A stretch of 35,226 nucleotides of DNA, taken from assembly GCA_946478305.1 (NCBI GenBank), contig CAMLBO010000048.1, positions 1-35,226 of the forward strand, read 5' to 3'. The DNA is from an uncultured Enterobacterales bacterium. GTDB lineage: Bacteria; Pseudomonadota; Gammaproteobacteria; Enterobacterales; Enterobacteriaceae. Positions 18,361-26,756 of this stretch are shown in pieces. The number at the start of each line of letters is the position of its first letter. Position 1 is the stretch's first letter. A program made the position numbers and the translations under genes. Below the pieces are notes generated by a model. That model ran no database searches. It was given only the letters and a program-made list of their open reading frames with translations, and was not told the origin of the DNA.

Positions 18361-19698
18361 ATGACTATAGAATCTGATGCACATAAAGTAGGGCTGGTCC
18401 CGGTCACCTTGATGGTGTCCGGTAATATCATGGGGTCGGGGGTGTTCCTTTTACCCGCTAACCTGGCTTCAACCGGTGGCGTAGCGATATATGGTTGGCT
18501 GGTCACTATCATTGGTGCGCTGGCACTGTCGATGGTTTACGCAAAGATGTCTTCCCTGGATGACAGCGCCGGCGGTTCCTACGCATATGCGCGCAGAGCT
18601 TTTGGACCTTATCTTGGCTATCAAACCAACCTGCTTTACTGGCTGGCCTGTTGGGTGGGTAATATTGCGATGGTGGTTATCGGGGTCGGCTACCTCAGCT
18701 ATTTCTTCCCGATATTGAAAGAGCCGATGGTATTGACCTTTACCTGTGTCGCCGTGCTTTGGCTATTTGTTATTCTGAACATAGTCGGTCCTAAAATGAT
18801 CACCCGTGTTCAGGCTGTCGCCACCGTATTGGCACTCATCCCGATTCTGGCCATCGCTATCTTTGGCTGGTTCTGGTTCAAAAGTGACACTTATATGGAA
18901 GCCTGGAACGTCAGTGGCAAAGGGACCTTTGGCGCTATTCAAAGTACTCTGAGCGTAACATTGTGGTCGTTTATCGGCGTAGAAAGTGCATCGGTAGCCG
19001 CTGCTGTAGTGAAAAATCCAAAACGTAACGTGCCCATTGCTACCATCGGTGGCGTATTGATCGCCGCCGTCTGTTACGTGCTGTCTACGACGGCTATTAT
19101 GGGGATGATCCCTAACGCAGCACTGCGACTTTCAACCTCGCCTTTCGGGGATGCTGCGCGAATGGCAATGGGCAATACTGCCGGGGCCATTGTGACCTTC
19201 TGTGCCGCTGCTGGCTGTCTTGGTTCGTTGGGCGGTTGGACATTACTGGCCAGCCAGACGGCCAAAGCCGCCGCAGATGATGGCCTCTTCCCACCCATTT
19301 TTGCCAAAGTGAATAAAGAAGGTGTGCCGGTTAAAGGCTTGATTGTTCTCGGCATCCTGATGACCATCTTCCAGATTTCCACCATTTCCCCTGACGCCAC
19401 GGCGCAATTTGCCCTGGTGTCATCCGTATCAGTTATCTTTACGCTCGTGCCTTACCTCTATACCTGTGCTGCCCTGATGTTGGTAGGACACGGACATCTG
19501 GGTAACCGCGCCGGGGTGTACAGCTTCATCACACTTATCGCCTTTGTCTACTGTGTATGGGCAGTGGTGGGTTCCGGTGCAGAAGAAGTGATGTGGTCAT
19601 TCATTGCTCTGATGGTGATCACTGCCATGTATAGCTTCAACTACAACCGTCGTCATAAAAACCCGTACCCGCTTGGTAAACCGCTTGAGCTGGACTAA
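18361..19698 (+). CDS. adiC: Arginine:agmatine antiporter AdiC
   Basis: AdiC exchanges external arginine for internal agmatine across the inner membrane; with arginine decarboxylase this removes a cytoplasmic proton per cycle and protects against strong acid. The protein is 445 aa, exactly the E. coli length, and nearly identical through most of its 12 TM helices (APC superfamily). Residues known to bind substrate or gate E. coli AdiC are all at the same numbers: Asn22, Ser26, Tyr74, Tyr93, Trp202, Glu208 and Trp293. This makes AdiC a better call than PotE, CadB or a generic amino-acid permease. It precedes the decarboxylase gene by 104 bp on the same strand. Confidence 0.95.
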   Translation: MTIESDAHKVGLVPVTLMVSGNIMGSGVFLLPANLASTGGVAIYGWLVTIIGALALSMVYAKMSSLDDSAGGSYAYARRAFGPYLGYQTNLLYWLACWVGNIAMVVIGVGYLSYFFPILKEPMVLTFTCVAVLWLFVILNIVGPKMITRVQAVATVLALIPILAIAIFGWFWFKSDTYMEAWNVSGKGTFGAIQSTLSVTLWSFIGVESASVAAAVVKNPKRNVPIATIGGVLIAAVCYVLSTTAIMGMIPNAALRLSTSPFGDAARMAMGNTAGAIVTFCAAAGCLGSLGGWTLLASQTAKAAADDGLFPPIFAKVNKEGVPVKGLIVLGILMTIFQISTISPDATAQFALVSSVSVIFTLVPYLYTCAALMLVGHGHLGNRAGVYSFITLIAFVYCVWAVVGSGAEEVMWSFIALMVITAMYSFNYNRRHKNPYPLGKPLELD

Positions 19699-19713
19699 CA
19701 GGTTTTTTGCCGC

Positions 19714-19758
19714 AAGCCAGAGGCTGCCAGTCGTGTTATCAATGGCTGCGTCTGGCTT
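19714..19758 (+). other. Intercistronic hairpin between adiC and adiA
   Basis: AAGCCAGA (19714-19721) pairs perfectly with TCTGGCTT (19751-19758), and inner GCCA/TGGC pairing is possible. No T run follows, so it is not a standard terminator. It may stabilise or process the adiC-adiA message. Confidence 0.5.
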
Positions 19759-19802
19759 ACTCCACGGCATACAGCGATATTCAAGATGAAAAGGAGAGGT
19801 TA

Positions 19803-22109
19803 ATGATCGATTTAAGTCGTCATAAAAAACGTAAAGTCCTGGTGGTTGACAGTAATATTATGGACGTCAATACCGCCAATGGACGTGCCGTTCGTGAGCT
19901 CATCCAGGCACTGGAAGATAACAATCTGTCAGTGATCCCGGCAGTCACATTCGAAGATGGCGTGGCAACCATCACGTCCGATGCATCTATCTGCTGTGTG
20001 TTTGTCGACTGGACGTCCGGCGGCAATGATGATGCCTCCCACAGTCAGGCATTTGCTTTATTGCAGGAGATCCGTCGCCGTAATAAAGGTGTGCCGGTGC
20101 TGCTGATGGCCGAACACTCCTGTATTGATACCCTGACACTTGAGACCATGAAGATGGTCAATGAATTTGTCTGGATGCATGAAGATACCGCCGAATTTAT
20201 TGCCGCCCGTTCTGTGGCGCTGATCGACAAATATTATGACCAGCTGCTGCCGCCCTTTACCAAGGCGCTGTTCAATTATACTAAGTACTCACCAGAATAT
20301 TCATGGGCTGCCCCTGGTCACCAAGGGGGCGTTGCTTTTACCAAAACAGCCGTAGGCCGAGAATTCCTTGATTTCTTCGGTGAAAATCTGTTCCGCACCG
20401 ATACCGGTATAGAACGTGGTGCACTTGGGTCCTTGCTCGACCATAGCGGGCCGATTAAAGAGTCCGAAACTTATGCCGCACGTGTCTTTGGCTCGCATCA
20501 AAGTTACTCGGTACTGAACGGGACTTCGGGCTCTAACCGCGCCATTATGGCGGCGGTGATTGGCGATGGTCAGTTCGCACTCTGCGACCGTAACTGCCAT
20601 AAATCGATTGAGCAGGGGCTGGTAATGACTGGCGGTGTGCCGGTATTCTTCATTCCTACCCGCAACCGTTTTGGTATCATCGGACCTATTCCAAAATCTC
20701 AGTTTATGCCGGAATCTATCCAGCAGAAGATTGATGAACATCCGCTAAAACATCTGGCGACTGATCCTAAACCTGTCTATGCGGTGGTGACTAACTGTAC
20801 CTACGACGGTATGTGTTACAACGCCAAACAAGCACAGGATCTGCTGGCAAAAAGCGTTGACCAGATTCACTTCGATGAAGCCTGGTACGCCTATGCACGT
20901 TTCAATCCGTTCTATCGGGATCGTTACGCAATGCGTGGCAACCCGGCGGATCACGATCCTGATGGTCCTACGGTTTTCGCTACGCACTCCACGCATAAAT
21001 TACTGGCCGCACTGTCTCAGGCCTCCTATATCCATATTCGTAACGGTAAAAAACCAGTAGAACATTCGCGCTTTAACGAATCGTACATGTTACAGGCTAC
21101 GACCTCTCCACTGTATGCGATTATCGCCGCTAATGAAGTGGGTGCTGCCATGATGGATGGCAAGCAGGGGGAATCGCTGACGCAAGAAGTGATCAACGAA
21201 GCGGTGGATTTCCGTCTGGCACTGGCTAAGGTTCACGCAGCCTTTGCTGCACAGGGTGAATGGTTCTTCTCACCATGGAATGCGCCGGATGTTGTCGATG
21301 TGAAAACCGGTAAAAAAATTCCCTTCATTAATGCCTCCAAAGAGCAGCTGACGACTGACCCCAATTGCTGGGTACTTAAGCCAGGTGAAAGCTGGCACGG
21401 CTTTGACCAGCTTGACGACGACTGGTGCATGCTTGACCCGATCAAAGCCGGTATTCTTTCACCGGGGATGGGGGATGACGGCAGTATGTTGGAAAAGGGT
21501 ATACCGGCAGCGATGGTGACGGCATTCCTTTCCCAACACGGTATTGTGCCTTCGCGTACTACTGACTTTATGGTGCTGTGTCTGTTCTCCGTTGGTGTGA
21601 CGAAAGGTAAGTGGGGCACCCTTATCAACGTATTGTTGGAATTCAAGCAGCACTACGACGATAACAGCCCGCTGGCGCAGTGTTTGCCAGACCTTTACTC
21701 TGGCAACACCGCGCGTTATGCCGGTATGGGCCTCAAAGATCTGTGCGACGAAATGTTCACCTACATGAAAACCAGTCAGATGGACAAATTGCAGTCAGAT
21801 GCGTTTGGGAAGATCCCAACACCGGTCAAACTGCCGCGTGCGGCATTCCAGGACCATATGGCCGGACGCTGCGAACAACTCACGCTGGATAAGCTGGCCG
21901 GTCGCGTCTCGGCCGTCGGGGTTATTCCTTACCCACCGGGCATTCCAATTGTGATGCCGGGCGAAAGCTTTGGTACCAAAAATGACCCTTGGCTCAGCTA
22001 CATTCGCAGCATCGCGCAATGGGGCGAGAAATTCCCCGGCTTCGAGAAAGAACTGGAAGGCGCGGAGTTCAAGGACGGTCAGTACCATATCTGGGTGCTG
22101 AAAGAGTAA
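19803..22109 (+). CDS. adiA: Biodegradative arginine decarboxylase AdiA
   Basis: This PLP enzyme would decarboxylate arginine to agmatine in the cytoplasm, consuming a proton. The 768-aa protein shows the Orn/Lys/Arg decarboxylase layout: an N-terminal response-regulator-like wing domain (about 1-140), the PLP domain with AAPGHQGGVAFTKT, FRTDTGIERGALGSLLDH, DRNCHKSIEQGL, HFDEAWYAYARFNPFY and the cofactor Lys399 in HSTHKLLAALSQAS, then the C-terminal domain ending near GQYHIWVLKE. Similarity is best to AdiA (755 aa, Lys386), but the wing differs considerably, so a distant subgroup is possible. The neighbouring adiC supports arginine as substrate. ATG 19803 has a perfect AAGGAG six bases upstream; the frame extends to 19707 without one. 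A strong terminator follows. Confidence 0.88.
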   Translation: MIDLSRHKKRKVLVVDSNIMDVNTANGRAVRELIQALEDNNLSVIPAVTFEDGVATITSDASICCVFVDWTSGGNDDASHSQAFALLQEIRRRNKGVPVLLMAEHSCIDTLTLETMKMVNEFVWMHEDTAEFIAARSVALIDKYYDQLLPPFTKALFNYTKYSPEYSWAAPGHQGGVAFTKTAVGREFLDFFGENLFRTDTGIERGALGSLLDHSGPIKESETYAARVFGSHQSYSVLNGTSGSNRAIMAAVIGDGQFALCDRNCHKSIEQGLVMTGGVPVFFIPTRNRFGIIGPIPKSQFMPESIQQKIDEHPLKHLATDPKPVYAVVTNCTYDGMCYNAKQAQDLLAKSVDQIHFDEAWYAYARFNPFYRDRYAMRGNPADHDPDGPTVFATHSTHKLLAALSQASYIHIRNGKKPVEHSRFNESYMLQATTSPLYAIIAANEVGAAMMDGKQGESLTQEVINEAVDFRLALAKVHAAFAAQGEWFFSPWNAPDVVDVKTGKKIPFINASKEQLTTDPNCWVLKPGESWHGFDQLDDDWCMLDPIKAGILSPGMGDDGSMLEKGIPAAMVTAFLSQHGIVPSRTTDFMVLCLFSVGVTKGKWGTLINVLLEFKQHYDDNSPLAQCLPDLYSGNTARYAGMGLKDLCDEMFTYMKTSQMDKLQSDAFGKIPTPVKLPRAAFQDHMAGRCEQLTLDKLAGRVSAVGVIPYPPGIPIVMPGESFGTKNDPWLSYIRSIAQWGEKFPGFEKELEGAEFKDGQYHIWVLKE

Positions 22110-22168
22110 CGGCGAGTCTACTCAGCGAATTTTCTCCGGCAAGGGGAAAAGGGCAGAGAATATGAGGA

Positions 22169-22186
22169 TTGCGAGAAGTCTCGCAA
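22169..22186. repeat. Perfect 8-bp inverted repeat downstream of adiA
   Basis: TTGCGAGA and TCTCGCAA are separated by only two bases, making an 18-bp palindrome. It lies between the adiA stop codon and the terminator. The tight spacing suits a protein-binding site better than an RNA hairpin, but no regulator is recognised. Confidence 0.5.
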
Positions 22187-22194
22187 GTCTATAG

Positions 22195-22222
22195 CGGGGC
22201 CCTGACAGGGCCTCGTTTTTTT
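22195..22222 (+). terminator. Rho-independent terminator of adiCA
   Basis: A 9-bp stem (CGGGGCCCT with AGGGCCTCG, one G-T pair, loop GAC) is followed by seven T. It closes the adiC-adiA unit. Confidence 0.93.
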
Positions 22223-22322
22223 GCGAGGCGTTGCGGAGAACCGACTTTTACTCTGGCAGAGTGGGAGAGCTTGCGGTAACGTCAACCCATCTGATAACCG
22301 GCCTTTCACCTTAGAAATCACC
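22223..22322 (+). promoter_or_regulatory. Leader region of the ybiR-type gene
   Basis: These 100 bp lie between a strong terminator and the ybiR ATG, so a promoter or a leader must be here. An ACTCT/AGAGT hairpin with a three-base loop is present near 22250-22262, followed by short TGGG/CCCA pairing. A structured RNA is possible, but no known riboswitch could be matched. Confidence 0.3.
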
Positions 22323-23450
22323 ATGCCAAACACTGTGACAGAAACGCTGTTCAAACCTTTTTTACATGATCGATTTTTACATATCTTGCTGTTGCTGGGT
22401 GTGGTGCTCAGCCTGTTCCAGCCGGAGAAAATCATTCAGTTCCCCCAGTTTGTGGACTGGTCAACTATCGTGACTCTCGTCGGTCTGCTGATGCTGACGA
22501 AAGGTGTCGAGGTGAGCGGCTACTTTGATTTTGTCGGCCGCAAGATGATCAATACCATCAGCAATGAGCGCTATCTGGCGCTTTTTCTGGTCTGTGCAGC
22601 GGCGCTGTTGTCGACGTTTATGACCAATGACGTTGCGCTGTTCATTGTCATTCCTCTGACCATTACGTTGAAAAAACTCTCCACCTTGCCGGTCACCCGG
22701 TTGATCATTTTCGAGGCTCTGGCCGTTAACGCGGGTTCGTTACTGACACCCATTGGTAATCCGCAAAATATTTTGTTGTGGAATAAGTCAGGTGTGTCGT
22801 TTATCGCATTTATCACGCAAATGGCCCCGCTGACGCTGGTGAGTCTGCTGGCATTGCTGGTGGTGACTTGGCTAAGTTTTCCGGCAACGACGCTGAAGCG
22901 GTTGGAGAATAACCAGGGCTATCCCTACAAAAAGAAGCTGCTGTTGAGCTGCTTGGTGATGTATGTCGTTTTTATCGGCAGCGTTGACCTTGGCCTGGCG
23001 GTCTATGGCCTGCTAGCCGTATTACTGTGCTTTCTTTTGCTGGCTCGCAACGTATTGTTACGTATCGACTGGCCGTTGATTGCGGTGTTTATCGTCATGT
23101 TTATTGATGTGCGGCTGATCGTCGGGTTAGGTGCTGTTCAGGGGGCCGTTGAGCAAATCGCCCATCTCTCTTCATTGGGCGTTTATATATTGGGCATCGG
23201 GCTATCGCAGGTGATCAGTAACGTACCGGCGACCATTCTGATGATCAACTACGTTCCGGCCAATGCGCTGCTGGCCTACGCCGTCAATGCCGGAGGCTTT
23301 GGTTTAGCCATTGGTTCCCTCGCCAACCTGATCGCCTTACGTATGGCGAATGACCGTAAAATTTGGCTTCAATTCCATGCTTATTCTTTTCCGTTCCTGC
23401 TGTTTGGTGGGCTGGCAGGCTGGTTATTGCTGACTGTATTTACGATGTAG
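22323..23450 (+). CDS. ybiR: YbiR-type anion permease (ArsB/NhaD ion transporter superfamily)
   Basis: The 375-aa membrane protein has about ten TM helices and strongly resembles E. coli YbiR, an inner-membrane permease of unknown substrate in the ArsB/NhaD/CitM superfamily. Shared motifs are TKGVEVSGYFD (59-69), LLSTFMTNDVALFIV (95-109), NAGSLLTPIGNPQNI (136-150) and GLSQVISNVPATIL. The two Asn-rich re-entrant loops (TND, GNPQN) are typical of the substrate site. The frame stays open to 22221, but ATG 22323 gives the expected N-terminus; the ribosome-binding site is weak. Its last 11 bases overlap the convergent MocR gene. In E. coli ybiR lies elsewhere, so this copy belongs to the accessory region. 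Confidence 0.88.
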   Translation: MPNTVTETLFKPFLHDRFLHILLLLGVVLSLFQPEKIIQFPQFVDWSTIVTLVGLLMLTKGVEVSGYFDFVGRKMINTISNERYLALFLVCAAALLSTFMTNDVALFIVIPLTITLKKLSTLPVTRLIIFEALAVNAGSLLTPIGNPQNILLWNKSGVSFIAFITQMAPLTLVSLLALLVVTWLSFPATTLKRLENNQGYPYKKKLLLSCLVMYVVFIGSVDLGLAVYGLLAVLLCFLLLARNVLLRIDWPLIAVFIVMFIDVRLIVGLGAVQGAVEQIAHLSSLGVYILGIGLSQVISNVPATILMINYVPANALLAYAVNAGGFGLAIGSLANLIALRMANDRKIWLQFHAYSFPFLLFGGLAGWLLLTVFTM

Positions 23451-24933
23451 ATCGCACTTTCATCGATGCCAGTCGATCAACCGCTGCGGTGATCTCCGTA
23501 GAGGCCAGGGCAGAAAAACCAAGCAGCCAACCGTCCAGAGGTTGGGCGGCTGAAAAATCTTTTGTCTGGAGAAATAACGGCGACAGGCGGGGGGTTGCCA
23601 CACCGGCCTGTGCGGCAAGCGCACTGAGATGCTGTTCCTGCCCGGTGGGTAAATAGGCGGCAAGTTGTAACCCCCCGGCGGCAACCTGCGGCGTCAGCCA
23701 GCCTATTTTTTGTTTTATTTGCTCAAGTAAGTGATCGCGGCGGCTGTGATAAAGTTGGCGGGAAAAGCGCAGATGCGAGGTGAAATGACCGCTCTGCATG
23801 AACTCCGCCGTCACGGCCTGCATCAGCTGAGAAGAATGGCCGTCATTGACGGTGCGCAGCGTCACCATAGGACCCACTAACGACTCAGGTAATACGGCGT
23901 ATGCCAGGCGCAGGGAAGGGAACAGGACCTTTGAGAAGGTGCCAAGATAAATCACCTGCTGGTGTTTATCCAGCCCTTGCATGGCTGGCAGTGGCCGCCC
24001 GTCGTAGTGCAGTTCGCTGTCATAATCGTCTTCAATAATCCAGCTGCCATGGCGTTTTGCGTAGTCGAGTAAAGACAAACGGCGCGATAAACTCAGGCTC
24101 ACACCGGTCGGGTAGTGATGTGAAGGCGTCAGGTAAATGAACCGTGGCACGGGTAAACCTGAAACGGGGTTCAATCCCTGTTCATCGACCGCGATAGGGC
24201 AAATATTGGCTCCTGCGCTGGTGAAAGCGTTACGTGCACCAGGATAACCCGGTTGCTCCACCCAGACGGGATCAGCGGGATCGATCAACAACATTGCCAG
24301 CAGTTGTAGCGCCTGCTGTGAGCTGGTGGTTATCATGATGTGTTCTGCGCGACAAAAGACGCCGCGTGACTGTTGCAGATAACCCGCCAGCGCTTCTCGC
24401 AGAGGCAAATATCCCTGAGGATCCCCGTAGCCCAATAGCCGTTCACCCTGTATGCGCAGTTGTTGGTTAGTCAACTGCTTCCAGACTTTCAGCGGAAATG
24501 CGCGCAGGTCCGGCGAGCCAGCGGCAAAGGCAGTGGGGGACCCCGGATCATGACATCCGCCGGTATCCACGATTTTTCGCCCGCGCGCCGACAGCGTTGA
24601 AAAGTTGGCCTTAACGGAAAGTTTCTTGCGTGGCGCAGCAGGGGGGAGCAGCGACAGGCTAACAAATGTCCCTTTGCCGGTATGACGTTGCAAATAGCCT
24701 TCGGCCTCTATCTGCGCATACGCGGCTTCCACGGTGATGCGTGATAATTGCAGATCTGCTGCCAACGTGCGTGATGAAGGTAGTCTTTGGCCTGGAGTCA
24801 GCGCGCCGGAATTAATAGCCTGTCGCAACGTCGTACAGAGACGATTGCGAAGGCCTGACGGTGTAACAGAGCCAGATGTATAGACGCTTTCAAACAGGGT
24901 GAACCATACCGAGGATGGGGAAAGATTCTGCAT
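23440..24933 (-). CDS. MocR-family (GntR wHTH plus aminotransferase) transcriptional regulator
   Basis: The protein (497 aa from this start) joins an N-terminal GntR winged helix (about 25-92, with RLPSSRTLAADLQLSRITVEAAYAQLEAEGYL-like order and GKGTFV) to a class I aminotransferase-like domain. The PLP lysine is about residue 335 in LGTFSKVLFP, with IIEDDYDSE before it as in other MocR proteins. MocR regulators sense PLP or an amino-acid adduct, for example PdxR, GabR and TauR. It is divergent from a small rhodanese gene, with a 10-bp inverted repeat directly upstream; that gene is the likely target. ATG 24933 is chosen for AAGG six bases upstream; 24936 and 24948 are alternatives. The effector is unknown. 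Confidence 0.87.
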   Translation of the reverse strand: MQNLSPSSVWFTLFESVYTSGSVTPSGLRNRLCTTLRQAINSGALTPGQRLPSSRTLAADLQLSRITVEAAYAQIEAEGYLQRHTGKGTFVSLSLLPPAAPRKKLSVKANFSTLSARGRKIVDTGGCHDPGSPTAFAAGSPDLRAFPLKVWKQLTNQQLRIQGERLLGYGDPQGYLPLREALAGYLQQSRGVFCRAEHIMITTSSQQALQLLAMLLIDPADPVWVEQPGYPGARNAFTSAGANICPIAVDEQGLNPVSGLPVPRFIYLTPSHHYPTGVSLSLSRRLSLLDYAKRHGSWIIEDDYDSELHYDGRPLPAMQGLDKHQQVIYLGTFSKVLFPSLRLAYAVLPESLVGPMVTLRTVNDGHSSQLMQAVTAEFMQSGHFTSHLRFSRQLYHSRRDHLLEQIKQKIGWLTPQVAAGGLQLAAYLPTGQEQHLSALAAQAGVATPRLSPLFLQTKDFSAAQPLDGWLLGFSALASTEITAAVDRLASMKVRSTS

Positions 24934-24936
24934 CAT

Positions 24937-24980
24937 TGGCCTTATCATAGCTTGCAAATTGGTATCAATAATAAGGCCAA
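24937..24980. promoter_or_regulatory. Candidate MocR operator between mocR-like and rhodanese genes
   Basis: TTGGCCTTAT (24937-24946) and ATAAGGCCAA (24971-24980) are perfect 10-bp inverted arms separated by 24 bp. One arm touches the regulator's start codons, the other lies 53 bp before the rhodanese ATG. TTGGTATCAAT in the spacer and CAATACCGAT at 24995-25004 add further related half-sites. Confidence 0.6.
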
Positions 24981-25033
24981 AATCAGGGATGATGAAACTG
25001 TTTTCAATACCGATAAATTCTGAGGAAAAACGC

Positions 25034-25486
25034 ATGCAGCACACATCCAATGTCTTGGCTTTTGCCCCAGCCTCTCCTGAGAACAGTGCAGCCTATTTAC
25101 TCTCCAAGCTGAGTTTTTATACTGATGCGGCTGACGTGGCGGCTGATTTACAACATGGCATAGCGGGTATCGTGGTGATCGATACCCGCGCCGAAACGCA
25201 TTATCTGCGCGGACACATTCCTGGCGCCGTGAGTTTTCCTCACCGTTTAATGAACGAGGAAACCACGCGGCATTGGGATCGTGAAGCGGTATATGTCACT
25301 TATTGCGACGGCATCGGATGTAACGGTTCAACGCAGGGGGCGTATAAATTGGCTAAGTTAGGTTTTAGAGTCAAAGAGTTGATCGGCGGGCTGGATTTCT
25401 GGATCCGTGACCAGCATCCGCTGGCTGAAGGGAAAGAGGTCGGCGTCTATTCTGCCGACCCTGACCTTAATGCGTGCGGTTGTTGA
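25034..25486 (+). CDS. Single-domain rhodanese-like protein
   Basis: This 150-aa protein has one rhodanese domain: a DTRAETHYLRGHIPGAVSFPH segment (about 50-70) and the active-site loop YCDGIGCNGS with Cys91 as the expected sulphur-carrying cysteine and a second Cys96 in the same loop. The C-terminus ends in CGC, giving extra cysteines that could carry or relay sulphur. It is likely a cytoplasmic sulphurtransferase; its acceptor is unknown. ATG 25034 is preceded by GAGG at eight bases. It is divergent from the MocR gene and probably controlled by it. Its stop lies only 12 bp from the stop of convergent flk, with no terminator between them. Confidence 0.88.
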   Translation: MQHTSNVLAFAPASPENSAAYLLSKLSFYTDAADVAADLQHGIAGIVVIDTRAETHYLRGHIPGAVSFPHRLMNEETTRHWDREAVYVTYCDGIGCNGSTQGAYKLAKLGFRVKELIGGLDFWIRDQHPLAEGKEVGVYSADPDLNACGC

Positions 25487-25498
25487 AGAGGAAAAGGC

Positions 25499-26548
25499 TC
25501 AGAACAGTAACCACAGTAGAACCACGACCACAAAGAAAGCGATGAACGCCAAAGGTTTGCCGCCTAAAGATTGCATCGACGGCGGCAATATAGCGATAAA
25601 CGGATTCATGATCGGTTTTGGTTCAGTGCGCGAAACGGTGCTGAAATCGTCATCCGCTTTTTCAGTGCGTGGGGCACGATCGACGCGTTGGCTAAACAGC
25701 ACGCCAACCAGATCGTTGAGCTGGGCGATGTTCAACGGGGTAGTGGGTGTGGCATTAAAGCGGGATTCCACATATTCGCTCAACTGATGAACTTCCTGCG
25801 CCGTAGCCGGTTGTTTGAGTACGCTGAGCAAGGTTGTCAGCGTCGGCGTTGCGGTGGGCTGGCTCAGCGCTGCTTTAACCTGCATAAATTGGCTTAACAG
25901 CTGAAAATGGCGCGCGGGGATGGGCTCACCCACTTTAATGCCCATCAGGTTGAACAACTCCTGCCACAGTTTTGCTGGCGCTTCACCGGTAGCGGCACTG
26001 AGTTTGGTCACCAGCTGTTGCAGGTTATTGTGCTCGGCAGGCAGCAAGGCGCGATCGGTTATCGTAGTTTGCTGCGGCTGCGGGATGGCCATCTCGCGGG
26101 TTTGTACCAGCAAGAACACTTGTTGCAACTGCTCATGGCTAAGCTGGCTTAACACAGTATGGCCAAAATTTTGGCGAATAAAGTCGCTCACGGCCTGACG
26201 GTTATTGCCCTGAGGCAGGAGTTCGGTCAGTTGTTGCAGTAACTGGCGGGTAGAATGGCTGTCCTGAGCCTGGCTCAGTTTGCCCTGCAATACGGTTTCG
26301 GCGCGGGAAAAAATCCCCGCAGTCAACTCGGCGTCGTGCGGCAAAGCCAGTTCATGACGCAGCCCGGCCCAAATCTCAGCAGACTTCATTGGGGTGAGCG
26401 CCATTAATTTGACGATAAGCTTTTCCAGAGTCGTGCGCTGTGCAGGCGTTAACGGCTGGTTTTCACCCGGGCCGGCGGGGACGGTCTGGCCATTCGGCTG
26501 CGTCCTGTTGTCGCCAATCGGCGTACCTGGACCACTCAAAGGTTGCAT
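25499..26548 (-). CDS. flk: Flagellar regulator Flk
   Basis: Flk is a tail-anchored inner-membrane protein that, in Salmonella and E. coli, prevents premature export of late flagellar substrates before rings are complete. The 349-aa product (331 in E. coli) matches at PLTPAQRTTLEKLIVKL, WAGLRHELAL, NNRQAVSDFIRQNFG, IPQPQQTTITDRALLPAEHNNLQQLVTKLSAATGE and the C-terminal region; the last 20 residues form a single TM anchor (about 329-348). AAGGA lies nine bases before ATG 26548. It is the conserved anchor gene next to pdxB, here separated by the EamA/AraC insertion. Flagellar genes are not in the window. Confidence 0.9.
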   Translation of the reverse strand: MQPLSGPGTPIGDNRTQPNGQTVPAGPGENQPLTPAQRTTLEKLIVKLMALTPMKSAEIWAGLRHELALPHDAELTAGIFSRAETVLQGKLSQAQDSHSTRQLLQQLTELLPQGNNRQAVSDFIRQNFGHTVLSQLSHEQLQQVFLLVQTREMAIPQPQQTTITDRALLPAEHNNLQQLVTKLSAATGEAPAKLWQELFNLMGIKVGEPIPARHFQLLSQFMQVKAALSQPTATPTLTTLLSVLKQPATAQEVHQLSEYVESRFNATPTTPLNIAQLNDLVGVLFSQRVDRAPRTEKADDDFSTVSRTEPKPIMNPFIAILPPSMQSLGGKPLAFIAFFVVVVLLWLLF

Positions 26549-26724
26549 ATAACCAGTCCTTCGCTGCTAGTTAAAACGGCGCAAAGCGCAGAAGCGCCAC
26601 ATCATACCTGCAAACCTGTGTAATCGACACCGCGAATAGTCCGCTGACCCCCTATTCTTACGCTTATTTTTTTTTGATTTTGTAAGGTGGCACGTGAAAG
26701 CAATAAAAGGTGGGAAAATGTCAT

Positions 26725-26748
26725 GCTGCCCGCAGGATTACGGGCAGT
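26725..26748 (-). terminator. Hairpin at the end of the EamA gene
   Basis: CTGCCCG (26726-26732) pairs with CGGGCAG (26741-26747) around an eight-base loop, just downstream of the minus-strand EamA stop. The following T run on the minus strand is short, so its terminator role is only probable. Confidence 0.4.
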
Positions 26749-26756
26749 GGAGGGGG

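Noticed and set aside
19803-22109. Lysine (CadA/LdcC) or ornithine (SpeF) decarboxylase instead of AdiA
   Set aside because: The neighbouring antiporter has all AdiC substrate residues, and the PLP domain resembles AdiA most closely.
22223-22322. Possible yybP-ykoY manganese riboswitch before ybiR
   Set aside because: A GTCAAC-like stretch is present, but the paired loops and flanking stems of that class could not be matched by eye.
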